From the NCBI GenBank assembly GCA_016841875.1, contig JAENYG010000002.1, positions 171,334 through 224,141 on the forward strand: a DNA stretch of 52,808 bases, written 5' to 3'. The DNA comes from Syntrophomonas sp. (lineage in GTDB: Bacteria > Bacillota > Syntrophomonadia > Syntrophomonadales > Syntrophomonadaceae). Positions within the stretch are counted from its first letter, which is position 1, and each line of letters opens with the position of its first letter. Below the pieces are notes generated by a model. It saw only the letters and a list, made by a program, of their open reading frames with translations. It did not search any database and was not told the DNA's origin. The position numbers and the translations under genes are program-made. Positions 8,570-17,788 of this stretch are shown here, piece after piece.

Positions 8570-11500
8570 ATGTTGCATCTTAGAAATAAGGTATTAAATA
8601 GATCCAATTGCAGGGCCAGATGTGCTGCCGGGATTTTTGCAGCAGTATTCTTGTTTTTTACCCTGCTGCAGTTTACGCTGGCTCCAGGGATTGCACTGGC
8701 AGGAACGATACGGGATGTGATTGAAGATGTTGCCACGAATCTTTCTGAGGCGGAATTCCAGTTTGGTTCAGAAAGTGTTACCGGAATGAATATGGGCCTG
8801 CATGCCTGTGTAGGAGAATATTCTAATGGGGGCGCTTCAATAGCAGTTGTGGGACCGGCTGATTCGAGCCAGATGACCGGGTTACTGGACTATGTAGCCA
8901 GTCAGGCAGGCAGCAGTGGAACCAAAACGAGCAATATTAGCGGCTGTGAAGTGCGTGAATATCGGATGTCAGGTGGAGCAGCGGTAGGAGTTTTGCTGCC
9001 GGAATATCTGGTGACAGTCGAGATATATGAGAGCGGAAATGGAACTGATTGGGAAGTCAGCCAGGCCAGGCACTTGGCTCAGTTAACCCTGGATGGTTTG
9101 GAAAGAGCGGGGGTTTTAAATAATCCGGCTCCGCAGCTGGAAGGTGAGGCTGATACTGGTTCAAACCCGGATATATATATAGATACTGAGGAAGAAAGCC
9201 CGGGTCTTATTGGTACTATTAAGGATATTTTGGGATTGGATGAGGAAGATACCGGGGAAGGTGAGTCAACCCCGGAAATATATATCGATACAGAAGAAGA
9301 GGCCGGGAACTTCATCGATATGATCAAAAATATTTTTACATCAGAAGATAATGGGGGGAAAGCAGGTCAAGCGATTCCCAAGGCCGAGCCGGTACAGGTT
9401 TCCAATACCAATAATATAGCGGGAGTACAAAGCGGACCTACGGTGCCTACTACTTTTACTATAAACCAACCGCATCTAGTTACTTTCATTCAAGATTACC
9501 ACTGGAACTCGGCTCAGGGTGCAGCACCAGGAACCATAGCCCTGCAGGATCAGAATGGAGTTTTGTATGGGCCCTGGCAGGTTACTACCAGGGATGGTCA
9601 GGGGGGAGTCAAGAATGCTTATTGGGAAGTGTGGCCGGATGTAGTTATACCAGCCGGCACCTATACCATAATCGATTCTGACCCGGCTACCTGGTCCCAA
9701 AATGCAGAGTCCGGCGGCCGGGGGATGGGTGAAGTTCGGGCCACGCCTTATTTTGAAGTGGTCGGAGGGACTGTTGATAGCGGCAGCGATTCTTCGAACC
9801 AGCAGCCTTGGGATTCTTGCAATTGTGAACCTCAGGCCGGGATCGGTTCAGTAGGAAATATACCAGGACCAGAGACAACTACTGAGGCAGTAGTAGGAGT
9901 TGTAGCTCCTGGTCTGATCAGTGTTGCCCTGGGCGCCCTGGGGGCACTGGGCGGTGGTGGAGGCCCCATTGGCGGTATGCAGATACCTCCGGGAGGAAGT
10001 GGTCCCATGCCGGGAAGCGGGGGATCTTATCCAAGTGGATCCTATCCGGGACAATCTGGGGCAGGAGCTTATGAGCCAGCTGCAGGAATGGGCAAGGGCA
10101 GAAAACCTGAAGAATATGGGGACGGAATGTACATTGAGACGGAGCAAGAAGCTTACCGTCCTGGTGGCACTAATGGGGATGGAACATATATTGAGACGGC
10201 GCAAGAAGCCTACCGTCCTGGTGGCACCAATGGGGATGGAACATATATTGAGACGGCGCAAGAAGCCTACCGTCCTGGTGGCACCAATGGGGATGGAATA
10301 TACATTGAGACGGAGCAGGAGGCCTACCACCCAGGCGGTCAGGAAGCCGGGGGTATTTTGATTGATAGTGCTGCTTCAGTACTGCCAGGAGCTTCGGGTC
10401 CAGCAGCGGCTGCCGCTGCTGGAGGAATCAGCATAGATACCGATGCAGTAGCAGGAGCGGGTGTCCAGCCTGCTGCGGCTGAGCAGAGCCAGGCAGTTGG
10501 CGGCGCGGCCGGGTCATCAGCGGCACAGCCGGGTACTGGCCTGGGAGATACCGGGCCTGGACCGGAGCAGATGAAGACTGATCAGGAGGCATCGGGTCTA
10601 ACAGACAAAAGTACTGCTGACGCCACTTACGATCCCGAAGGTTATGACCAGCAGGGATATGACCAAAATGGCTATGATAGGGATGGCTACAACATAGATG
10701 GTTTTAATAAAGACGGCTTTGATCAAAATGGATTCGATAAAGAGGGTTACAATATCGAGGGCCGGGATAAAGAGGGCTTTGATAGAGAGGGCTATGATGT
10801 ACCTGGTTATGACCGGGATGGCTTTGATGATAAAGGTTTTGACCGCGAAGGTTATAACTCTGCAGGTTTTGATAAAGACGGTTTTAACAAAGAAGGCTTC
10901 GATAAATATGGATATGATTCGGATGGATATGATGCGGAAGGTTTCAACCGTGAGCATTATGACCGGGAAGGATTCGATCAGAGCGGTTATGACAAAGAGG
11001 GCTATGATCGAGAAGGTTTGAACCATCAGGGCTATGACCGGGAAGGTTATAATACCGAAGGATTTGATCGACAGGGTTATGACCGGGAAGGGTTCAACCG
11101 GGATGGCTACAATTCCCAGGGATATGATCACGACGGTTATAACCGGGAAGGCTATGACCTGGAAGGCTATAACAAAGATGGCTATAATCGCAGCGGTTAT
11201 GATAGAGAAGGCTATGACCGGGATGGTTATCACCAGGATGGTTATGATGAGGAAGGGTTTGACCGCAACGGTTATGACAAAGAGGGTTTTGATCACGAAG
11301 GATACGATAAGAATGGCTTCAACCAGGATGGCTTTGATAAAGAAGGTTTTGATCGGGAGGGCTTTGACAGCCAGGGATATAACCATGAAGGATACGACAA
11401 AAATGGATTTAATCAAGAGGGTTTTGATAAAGATGGATTTAACCGGGATGGCTATGACCAGGAAGGGTATAACAAAGACGGTTTTGGCAAAGAGGGCTTA

Positions 11501-14500
11501 GACCGTGAAGGTTATGATAAGGAAGGGTTCAACCTGGAAGGCTACGACCGGGAAGGCTTTGATCGCAATGGCTTTGATAGCGAAGGCTATTCCCGCAGCG
11601 GTTTTGATCAGAATGGTTATGACCGGGAAGGCTACGATGTGAATGGCTATGATGAACACGGGTATAACCGCAGCGGTTACGATGCCAAAGGTTATGACAA
11701 GGGCGGCTATGACAAGAATGGCTTTGATAAAGAAGGCTGGGATAGAGATGGTTATGGCCGCAATGGGCTGAATAAGGACGGATTTGACCGGGAGGGCTAT
11801 GATAAAAACGGTTATGATGCCGAGGGTTATGACCGGGAGGGCTATAACCGCGATGGATTGCAGCGGGAAGGCTATGATGAGTACGGTTATGACAAGAACG
11901 GATTTAACAAAGATGGCTTTGACCGGGACGGCTATGATATGGACGGTTTTAACTACGAGGGTTACAGCCGGGCCGGCTATGATCCCTGGGGCTTCGACCG
12001 GCACGGTTATGGAAAAGACGGCTATCACTGGAGCGGCTATAATGCGGATGGCTACAACCGCGATGGCTGGCACTGGAGTGACAATCCCTATGAGGGAGAT
12101 AGCCCATTTAATGTTGATACCCGTAATCCCTTTGAGGAGAATGCTGACATAACTCCGACCCATGAAGTCGAGATGGACGCGGACGGGAATATCATTGGTG
12201 GTCGCAGTTTGGCAGAGTCCTGGAAGCCAACCAAACCACCTCTGGGTGAACCGTATCCCCGCACCCTGGAGAAGTACGGGGCCAAGCCCTGGACGGAGGA
12301 ACCTACGACCCCGGTGCCGGGAGATGATAAATCTGTAAGCATACCAGACACCAAGGATGATTCGGGTTTTGTACCGGGGCCGGAAGATCCTATGGGAACC
12401 CTGGAACACCATGATGTTGGTCAAACGCCTGGGGTGAGTGACAGTGCGGAAATGCCGGATGATAGAAGTATACCCCAAAATATCCCGGAGGAAGACTGGC
12501 CGGAGAGTGGAGGAGATATACCAGAAGCTGGGGATATTCCTGGACAAGAGCCGGGAATAGCCGATTCTGATACCTTTACGGTTACTGATCCAGCCACCGG
12601 CGAGACCACTACTTATGAGTATCCAGAGGGTTATACCGGACCCAGGCATGGAGACAGCAAGATACTAGTTGGCAAAACCGATGGTCAAACCTACGAAATC
12701 GGGTATGATGCTACCACTGGGCGCTGGGTCAATAAAGAATCCGGTAACTGGATGGATCCCGATGATTTTGACCGCTGGCAGAATGACCTGGCTGAAGACA
12801 AGCGGCGCAGCGAAATTGATTTAGAAAAGATGAGCAAGCGGGAAGACGCCAACAGCAAAGCCATCGATAAAAACCTGAAAACATTTGATGAGCTGAATAA
12901 GATGGAAGAAAGCGCAATTAAGCACGGAGTAGGCAACAAGGGCGGCCCGGGAGATGTGGAAAAGGCCATCGAAGACATGAAGCAGGATATGCTGGATGGC
13001 AAAGAAGTCGATGCCGATCGGATGGAACAGATAAAAAGGATCATCAAAGGCAAAATCCGCGGTGACTGGACGGAAGATACCGGTGAACGATGGGAAGAAG
13101 ATCCCTGGTATGAAGATATCGGTTCAGCCCTGAAGGCTAATGCTGATACATTCAAAGAGTTAGTGACCGGTCAGGATTCGGATGGAAATATATCCTGGCT
13201 GGGGATGGGAGGCCGTATCGCGATGGCTGCCGCCACCGGTGGAGCTACCGAGTACGGGATGACTGTCGCCGAAGCCATGTTCAGAATTCAAGAGAGTGTG
13301 GATAAGGGTGAATCAGACTTCAGAGCCGTGGCTAAAGCCATAGGTATGGTGATAATGGAAGAGAGTGTTTCAAGATATTTTGAAGGAGCAGCTAAACTGG
13401 GAACAGATGAGATGGCACGAAGATTCCCGGCTCTCACGAACAAGGTTGCAGATATTATTGAAACCGGTGTACTAAAAGTCCTCAAAGCCGATCAGGCGGT
13501 AAGTTCAAAATTAGGCATGATTGGCAGAGAAGGTGCAGAAGAAACAATAGATCAGATCAATAAACGCCTGGCAGACCTGGGCTCAGATGCGGCTGAAGAA
13601 GGAACGGAGCAGATGATTAAGGGCACCGGCAAAGGTGCGGCGGGTACAGCAGATGAACTTGGAGAAGCCACCGCCAAGAGTGTGGCGGGAACCGGTGATG
13701 AGGCCGGAGAAGCAGCAGCCAAGAGTGTGGCGGGTACCGGTGATGAAGCTGGAGAAGCAGCAGCCAAGAGTGCTGCCGGAACTGGCGACGAAGCAGGAGA
13801 GGCTGCCGCCAAGAGTACCGCACAGACGGGAGACGAAGCCGGAGAAGCAGCAGCCAAGAGTGCTGCCGGAACCGGTGATGAAGCAGGAGAAGCCGCTGCC
13901 AAGAGCGCAGCCGAATCTGGTGATAAGGCAGCCGATGCGGCTGGAAAAGCCACTCAGGAAGCAGGTGCCCAGGCGGAAGATACCGTAAAACAAAACGTTA
14001 AAGATTTTGATAAGCTGCCAGATAAACAGAAAGCAGAGTTAATAGAATCACAGCAGGGTTATGACGAATATGTTGAAGCTGCAACTAACAAAGGCAAGGA
14101 TCTGGCTAATAAAGTACAGAACGGTGAAGCCATCAGCGAAGCCGACCTGCTTAATATGAAATCAGATCCAGCTGCTATGAGGAAATTCAAGGAACTGTCC
14201 GATCTTCCCGAGGCTGAAGCACACAAGGTTCAAACTGCTTTTAACGAAGCTATTGACGAAAAGATATACAAACCCACTTATGGCGAGGTTGAGACCCACA
14301 TTAAGGGTAATATCGATGAGGCAGCATTGAAAGCAAAATATGGGGAGGATATTCAGATCGAGGTGACTGTGGAGACTATCCGAACCCCTGGCAAGGAATA
14401 CCATTCCTATGATATTAACACGGATAATGATATTCACTCTGTTCTTACCATTAAGGATAAGCATGGCAATATTCTGGATGTGAAAGAAGTGCCACGTGGC

Positions 14501-15130
14501 GATTGGGAAGATGTATACTTTAAATCCTATTCTAAGAATACCGGGATGGTAGATGGTGCTGGTAATTTTAATACCAACCTGGCTAAAGAACGGTACCCGG
14601 ATGTGGAATGGGACAAGATGGCCAATGATGCCGACAAATGCAAGGCCTGGGCAGAATTGCATGAGGAAGCGCCTACGGATGTCTACCATCCTGAAGCAGC
14701 CAGGGATTTCAGTACCGAGAAGACTGCCATACTGAACGGCAAGGCTCCCGAGGAAGCTGCTGCTGCAGCAGCCAAGCATGGAAGGGGCACTCTGATGGAT
14801 GCCCAGCAGCTGGGACAGATGGAAACCTATAAAATTGGCCGATACTGGAATGAAGGCAGCGTTAAATCGCAAACTGAAGCTCTGGAACAGCTGGGCAAAC
14901 TGGGGAACCAGACTAAAGGGTTGGAACAGGGTTATTTTGATATGGGTTACGATATTAAACCTATGCCGCCCAAAATGGAAGAAGCTCTTAATGTAGTTAA
15001 GAATCGCAGTCTGGCCCCGGAGACCAGAGCAGCAAGACTACAGGAACTGGGATTTGATGGGCCTACTGACCTGGCTAACAAATTGGCCAGTCGGATACAT
15101 TCGCTTCCATTAGCATTACCCAAAAAGTAG
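8570..15130 (+). CDS. Giant secreted repeat protein with 96 (Y/F)(D/N)xxG pentapeptides (cluster gene 3)
   Basis: 2186 residues, no known overall match. Residues 1-44 are a signal peptide (basic start, hydrophobic core, ALA before Gly45). Residues 45-185 look globular. Residues ~195-270 hold YIDTEEE linkers. Residues ~290-405 are a beta-rich domain (TFTINQPHLVTF to DSDPATWSQN) that I recall from other surface proteins. After a Gly-rich hydrophobic stretch (~443-470) come four 19-residue repeats (518-593), then the pentapeptide array at 687-1166. Residues ~1167-1350 are acidic and Pro-rich, ~1370-1480 helical and charged, 1691-1795 seven 15-residue repeats, and ~1800-2186 a globular tail. Few cysteines. 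No sortase motif, no SLH domain and no C-terminal membrane anchor are seen, so attachment may depend on the neighbouring membrane proteins. AGGTGAAG precedes the ATG. A role as envelope filament, spacer or adhesin is inference. Confidence 0.9.
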   Translation: MLHLRNKVLNRSNCRARCAAGIFAAVFLFFTLLQFTLAPGIALAGTIRDVIEDVATNLSEAEFQFGSESVTGMNMGLHACVGEYSNGGASIAVVGPADSSQMTGLLDYVASQAGSSGTKTSNISGCEVREYRMSGGAAVGVLLPEYLVTVEIYESGNGTDWEVSQARHLAQLTLDGLERAGVLNNPAPQLEGEADTGSNPDIYIDTEEESPGLIGTIKDILGLDEEDTGEGESTPEIYIDTEEEAGNFIDMIKNIFTSEDNGGKAGQAIPKAEPVQVSNTNNIAGVQSGPTVPTTFTINQPHLVTFIQDYHWNSAQGAAPGTIALQDQNGVLYGPWQVTTRDGQGGVKNAYWEVWPDVVIPAGTYTIIDSDPATWSQNAESGGRGMGEVRATPYFEVVGGTVDSGSDSSNQQPWDSCNCEPQAGIGSVGNIPGPETTTEAVVGVVAPGLISVALGALGALGGGGGPIGGMQIPPGGSGPMPGSGGSYPSGSYPGQSGAGAYEPAAGMGKGRKPEEYGDGMYIETEQEAYRPGGTNGDGTYIETAQEAYRPGGTNGDGTYIETAQEAYRPGGTNGDGIYIETEQEAYHPGGQEAGGILIDSAASVLPGASGPAAAAAAGGISIDTDAVAGAGVQPAAAEQSQAVGGAAGSSAAQPGTGLGDTGPGPEQMKTDQEASGLTDKSTADATYDPEGYDQQGYDQNGYDRDGYNIDGFNKDGFDQNGFDKEGYNIEGRDKEGFDREGYDVPGYDRDGFDDKGFDREGYNSAGFDKDGFNKEGFDKYGYDSDGYDAEGFNREHYDREGFDQSGYDKEGYDREGLNHQGYDREGYNTEGFDRQGYDREGFNRDGYNSQGYDHDGYNREGYDLEGYNKDGYNRSGYDREGYDRDGYHQDGYDEEGFDRNGYDKEGFDHEGYDKNGFNQDGFDKEGFDREGFDSQGYNHEGYDKNGFNQEGFDKDGFNRDGYDQEGYNKDGFGKEGLDREGYDKEGFNLEGYDREGFDRNGFDSEGYSRSGFDQNGYDREGYDVNGYDEHGYNRSGYDAKGYDKGGYDKNGFDKEGWDRDGYGRNGLNKDGFDREGYDKNGYDAEGYDREGYNRDGLQREGYDEYGYDKNGFNKDGFDRDGYDMDGFNYEGYSRAGYDPWGFDRHGYGKDGYHWSGYNADGYNRDGWHWSDNPYEGDSPFNVDTRNPFEENADITPTHEVEMDADGNIIGGRSLAESWKPTKPPLGEPYPRTLEKYGAKPWTEEPTTPVPGDDKSVSIPDTKDDSGFVPGPEDPMGTLEHHDVGQTPGVSDSAEMPDDRSIPQNIPEEDWPESGGDIPEAGDIPGQEPGIADSDTFTVTDPATGETTTYEYPEGYTGPRHGDSKILVGKTDGQTYEIGYDATTGRWVNKESGNWMDPDDFDRWQNDLAEDKRRSEIDLEKMSKREDANSKAIDKNLKTFDELNKMEESAIKHGVGNKGGPGDVEKAIEDMKQDMLDGKEVDADRMEQIKRIIKGKIRGDWTEDTGERWEEDPWYEDIGSALKANADTFKELVTGQDSDGNISWLGMGGRIAMAAATGGATEYGMTVAEAMFRIQESVDKGESDFRAVAKAIGMVIMEESVSRYFEGAAKLGTDEMARRFPALTNKVADIIETGVLKVLKADQAVSSKLGMIGREGAEETIDQINKRLADLGSDAAEEGTEQMIKGTGKGAAGTADELGEATAKSVAGTGDEAGEAAAKSVAGTGDEAGEAAAKSAAGTGDEAGEAAAKSTAQTGDEAGEAAAKSAAGTGDEAGEAAAKSAAESGDKAADAAGKATQEAGAQAEDTVKQNVKDFDKLPDKQKAELIESQQGYDEYVEAATNKGKDLANKVQNGEAISEADLLNMKSDPAAMRKFKELSDLPEAEAHKVQTAFNEAIDEKIYKPTYGEVETHIKGNIDEAALKAKYGEDIQIEVTVETIRTPGKEYHSYDINTDNDIHSVLTIKDKHGNILDVKEVPRGDWEDVYFKSYSKNTGMVDGAGNFNTNLAKERYPDVEWDKMANDADKCKAWAELHEEAPTDVYHPEAARDFSTEKTAILNGKAPEEAAAAAAKHGRGTLMDAQQLGQMETYKIGRYWNEGSVKSQTEALEQLGKLGNQTKGLEQGYFDMGYDIKPMPPKMEEALNVVKNRSLAPETRAARLQELGFDGPTDLANKLASRIHSLPLALPKK
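10121..10348 (+). repeat. Four tandem 57-base (19-residue) repeats within the giant gene
   Basis: Unit DG-x-YIET(E/A)QEAYRPGGTNG, residues 518-593; units 2 and 3 are almost identical at DNA level, the fourth degenerates after YHPGG. The core YI(D/E)T(E/A)xEA echoes the isolated YIDTEEE motifs near residues 200 and 240 and ILIDSAAS/ISIDTDAV after the repeats, suggesting the whole stretch grew from one short motif. Confidence 0.9.
10628..12067 (+). repeat. 96-unit pentapeptide array, 15-base period
   Basis: 1440 bases = 96 consecutive five-residue units without one insertion or deletion. Consensus is (Y/F)(D/N)-x-(E/D/N/S)-G: position 1 is Tyr or Phe in all but a handful (Leu, Trp, Arg), position 2 Asp or Asn in nearly all, position 5 Gly in 95 (His once). 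Position 3 is most often Arg or Lys. Codon choice varies from unit to unit, so the pattern is held at protein level rather than by recent slippage. Confidence 0.95.
13640..13954 (+). repeat. Seven tandem 45-base (15-residue) repeats within the giant gene
   Basis: Unit A(G)TGDEAGEAAAKS(A/V/T), residues 1691-1795; the first and last copies are diverged. Ala/Glu/Lys composition predicts a helical rod. Confidence 0.9.
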
Positions 15131-15155
15131 CAGCGAGGTAAAGGAGGATAATAAA

Positions 15156-16484
15156 ATGAAAAGTGAGCAGTTAATAAAAGGTAATCCGGAAATATTCAAA
15201 TTGATGCCCAGAGATATTGACCATATTTATAAAAGGGCTAACCTGAGTGGCAATACCCTTTCGCCTTTCAGGTATTCCTCCACCGAGGCTGAATATCCAC
15301 AGCCTTCGGAATGGGCTCAGGCACTTTTTGAGGCTCCGGTATTTGCCCGGGCCGCCCGGCTGCTATTAGAGCCTGACCTTAAAATAATGTATCACAGCGG
15401 GGGAGGCGGAACTGCAGAAGATGCTTTCCCGGTGTTAATGCGGCAGGATGACTCAGCGGTGCTGATGGCAGCTAAGAACAAGGATGATGATTTCCTGTGC
15501 TTAATGTTCCCGAGTATTAGCCAGTTTCTCGATTGGTGGTGCAGCATGTATTCCAATCTGATAAAGGATGAATACCCGTCACCCTTTAATAATGCTATGC
15601 CCCTGGAAACGTTACTTTCGGCCCTGCATAGTATTGACATTTACCGGCGGTCGTATATGGAGAGCATGCTAAATTATAAATTGGAACAGGGAATGTCAGT
15701 AAGAAGGCCTGATTTTCTAGGTACTCTGACTAAGGCTCTGGCCAGCGGCGATATTCGCTGGCTCCTGCCGTCTATATTCAGGTTAACGCCAGGTCTGACC
15801 TCGGTACAATTAAAACTTCTGCCGGAACACCTGGAGGAAGTGGAAAAGATGGGTATCATAAAATCCTGGACCGATGAAAATCAAGAAAATATGTATACTC
15901 TATCGGAAAACGGCAAAATTCTGGGGTCGGAATTCAGCTACACCTGGATGAGTTCCATAGGCTGGAAAGCCTCCATACTGAAAGCCGGGCAGGAAATGAT
16001 CTTATCCCGGGTATATCTGGCTCCGACTGCCTTCACCAATCATTTATTTTCTTTCCAGGCCACTCCGGCAGGGAGTTTTACTTGTAACCATCAGAGTTTG
16101 ACCGGGGTTAAGCTGCGGGAAAACCTGGATCAGTGGTTTAAGACCATATATGATTATGCGGCTAAAAACTTGCAGCAGCGACCTGCTCAGGCAGCAGTTC
16201 CCCCACCACCGCCGGTTAAAGCTGCACAGCCTGCTCCACCACCGATACCACAGGCCCAGGTGGCTCCGCCGCCAGCTCCAAAGACACAGCCGACTCCGCC
16301 GCCCATACCAGAGCCCCGGCAGCAGGAAATACCTGAGCAGAAGCCCAGGTCTGAAATGCCGGTACCGCCACCTGTGGGCCAAAAGCGGAAAGTGCCCAAG
16401 TGCCCGGCCTGTCAGATGGAAATTGAACCCGGCCAGCGTTTTTGTGGCAGCTGTGGAACTCCTTTGCCCAAGTCCAACTGGTAA
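15156..16484 (+). CDS. Cytosolic protein with proline-rich linker and C-terminal zinc ribbon (cluster gene 4)
   Basis: 442 residues, no signal peptide or membrane span. Residues ~1-345 look like a mixed alpha/beta globular region of no family I recognise; a segment near 225-260 (LTSVQLKLLPEHLEEVEKMG) could be a winged helix. Residues ~346-410 are PPPP-rich. A zinc ribbon closes the protein: Cys416, Cys419, Cys430, Cys433. AAAGGAGG precedes the ATG; it begins 26 bases after the giant gene and ends 21 bases before the next, so it is clearly in the operon. A chaperone or export-adaptor role for the giant protein is inference. Confidence 0.8.
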   Translation: MKSEQLIKGNPEIFKLMPRDIDHIYKRANLSGNTLSPFRYSSTEAEYPQPSEWAQALFEAPVFARAARLLLEPDLKIMYHSGGGGTAEDAFPVLMRQDDSAVLMAAKNKDDDFLCLMFPSISQFLDWWCSMYSNLIKDEYPSPFNNAMPLETLLSALHSIDIYRRSYMESMLNYKLEQGMSVRRPDFLGTLTKALASGDIRWLLPSIFRLTPGLTSVQLKLLPEHLEEVEKMGIIKSWTDENQENMYTLSENGKILGSEFSYTWMSSIGWKASILKAGQEMILSRVYLAPTAFTNHLFSFQATPAGSFTCNHQSLTGVKLRENLDQWFKTIYDYAAKNLQQRPAQAAVPPPPPVKAAQPAPPPIPQAQVAPPPAPKTQPTPPPIPEPRQQEIPEQKPRSEMPVPPPVGQKRKVPKCPACQMEIEPGQRFCGSCGTPLPKSNW

Positions 16485-16504
16485 TATGACAGGGAGGGTA
16501 TAAT

Positions 16505-17665
16505 ATGAGTCAGTTTAAAACATGCCAGCAGTGTAAGGCGCAGATCGAAGCAGGAGCCAAATTCTGTCCCTACTGCGGTTTCAATAATACCTTGGCACCT
16601 CCGGTCCAGCCACCGGGGGGAATGCAGCATCCACCAGGAGCTGCTCCCGGGCAGTCGCCCACGCCGACTGCTGCTGGAAGGCCAGGAGCAGCCGGGCCTC
16701 CGCACGGGCAGCAGGTGCAAAGACCAGTGGGACCACCGCCTCAGGCAGCCAATCCGCCACCTTATCAGGGAGGGCTACCGCCAGGCCAAATAGGGAGAGC
16801 ACCGATGCCTCCTCAGGGTCATCAGCAGTACCCGCCACCTCAGAATGACTATCAGGGAACTCCACCACCAGGGGTGTATCGTCCTCCTCAACCCCGGCAG
16901 AAAAGCCCGGTGGGGATCATCGTGTTAGTAGTAGTGCTGCTGGCTCTAATAGCTGGAGGAGTATTTGTATATAAGTCGTTAAGCCCTGGAGATAATAACC
17001 AGGTTCAGCCTGCGGGAGGAACTTCTCTACTAGACAAGCTGCTTGATTCGGTCAAAGGTGAGCCGAGTTATGATTTAAGCAAACCGGAGACCTATCTGCC
17101 AGCCCCAGGGCTGCAGATGACCTATTATGAAATGTATATGGATGGAGATGAAGGGCCTCTCGACCTGGTTACTGCCAGCATTATTCCCAATGCATTGGTC
17201 AGTGACGCCAGTATGTTTACGGACGGAGATGGGGAAGTGTATGCGGGAGTCTGCCATTATTTCAAAAAGGCTGATGGGGGCGTCTATTATATTTTCGATG
17301 AAGATCCAAGCTACAGCTATCCGGTTCTGCCAGCATTGATACAGTCAGGAGTATCCTGGATATATACCAGTGAATATGGGGATGTGGTTTACACCATTAA
17401 GCAGCTGGGAGCCAGCTGTACATTAGACTGCGGTACGCTAACAGATTGTCTGGTGGTTGAAGAGGATAACCAGATATTCGGAACCCGGGAGGCGTCTTAT
17501 TATGCCCCGGGTATGGGACTGGTTTTGCGGCAGTCTATTCCGGACGGAGCTAATTTATACCGGCTGACTTCCTATCAGCAGATGGATGCTCAGGAAGCCA
17601 AAACTATACTCTTAACTTATTGTGTGAATCATGAGCAGATAAACAGCCAACTGTCGGGCCAATAG
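16505..17665 (+). CDS. Single-span membrane protein: N-terminal zinc ribbon, proline-rich linker, outer domain (cluster gene 5)
   Basis: 386 residues. A zinc ribbon opens the protein (Cys7, Cys10, Cys21, Cys24; CPYCG). Residues ~28-133 are Pro/Gln/Gly-rich. One membrane span lies at ~136-158 (VGIIVLVVVLLALIAGG). Residues ~165-386 form an outer domain of no known family, rich in Tyr/Gly and with several Cys. By the positive-inside rule the ribbon and linker are cytosolic. The zinc-ribbon and Pro-rich parts mirror those at the end of the preceding protein, suggesting the two meet at the membrane. AGGGAGG precedes the ATG. Confidence 0.8.
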   Translation: MSQFKTCQQCKAQIEAGAKFCPYCGFNNTLAPPVQPPGGMQHPPGAAPGQSPTPTAAGRPGAAGPPHGQQVQRPVGPPPQAANPPPYQGGLPPGQIGRAPMPPQGHQQYPPPQNDYQGTPPPGVYRPPQPRQKSPVGIIVLVVVLLALIAGGVFVYKSLSPGDNNQVQPAGGTSLLDKLLDSVKGEPSYDLSKPETYLPAPGLQMTYYEMYMDGDEGPLDLVTASIIPNALVSDASMFTDGDGEVYAGVCHYFKKADGGVYYIFDEDPSYSYPVLPALIQSGVSWIYTSEYGDVVYTIKQLGASCTLDCGTLTDCLVVEEDNQIFGTREASYYAPGMGLVLRQSIPDGANLYRLTSYQQMDAQEAKTILLTYCVNHEQINSQLSGQ

Positions 17666-17666
17666 A

Positions 17667-17695
17667 ATGACACAACAAAAACGTCCCCTTGTGTC
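17667..17695 (-). repeat. REP-like half element (ACAAGGGGACG family, reverse arm)
   Basis: One arm (GACACAACAAAAACGTCCCC...) of the inverted repeat found complete at 5024 and 30912, starting 2 bases after the stop of cluster gene 5. The complementary arm is at 19041, on the other side of the first paralog gene. Confidence 0.8.
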
Positions 17696-17724
17696 GGGAC
17701 ACACCTGCTTCTCAGGAATGTCCC
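17696..17724. repeat. REP-like hairpin, second family, copy 1
   Basis: GGGACA...TGTCCC outer stem with an inner CCTG...CAGG stem. It is repeated at 17736-17766. Confidence 0.8.
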
Positions 17725-17735
17725 GGTCAAGGTCA

Positions 17736-17766
17736 GGGGACACACCTGCTTCTCAGGAATGTCCCC
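17736..17766. repeat. REP-like hairpin, second family, copy 2 (inserted relative to the paralog copy)
   Basis: GGGGACA...TGTCCCC around CACCTGCTTCTCAGGAA. It lies between CAAGGTCA and TTATATAAGG, two strings that are directly joined at 19072-19090 upstream of the paralogous gene. Confidence 0.85.
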
Positions 17767-17788
17767 ATTATATAAGGAGTACTGATGA

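Noticed and set aside
10628-12067. RTX or classical A(D/N)LxX pentapeptide repeats
   Set aside because: RTX is a nonapeptide GGxGxDxUx. Classical pentapeptide proteins have Asp/Asn before the central Leu/Phe, whereas here it follows the aromatic residue and Gly is fixed.
10598-12649. Two long open frames (272 and 383 codons) on the minus strand opposite the giant gene
   Set aside because: They are antisense to the pentapeptide array, where the 15-base period keeps stops out of the complementary frame. They have no ribosome sites and translate to artificial Ile/Val-rich periodic sequence.
13583-13993. Minus-strand frames over the 15-residue repeats
   Set aside because: They mirror the Ala/Glu/Lys repeat of the giant gene and have no start signals.
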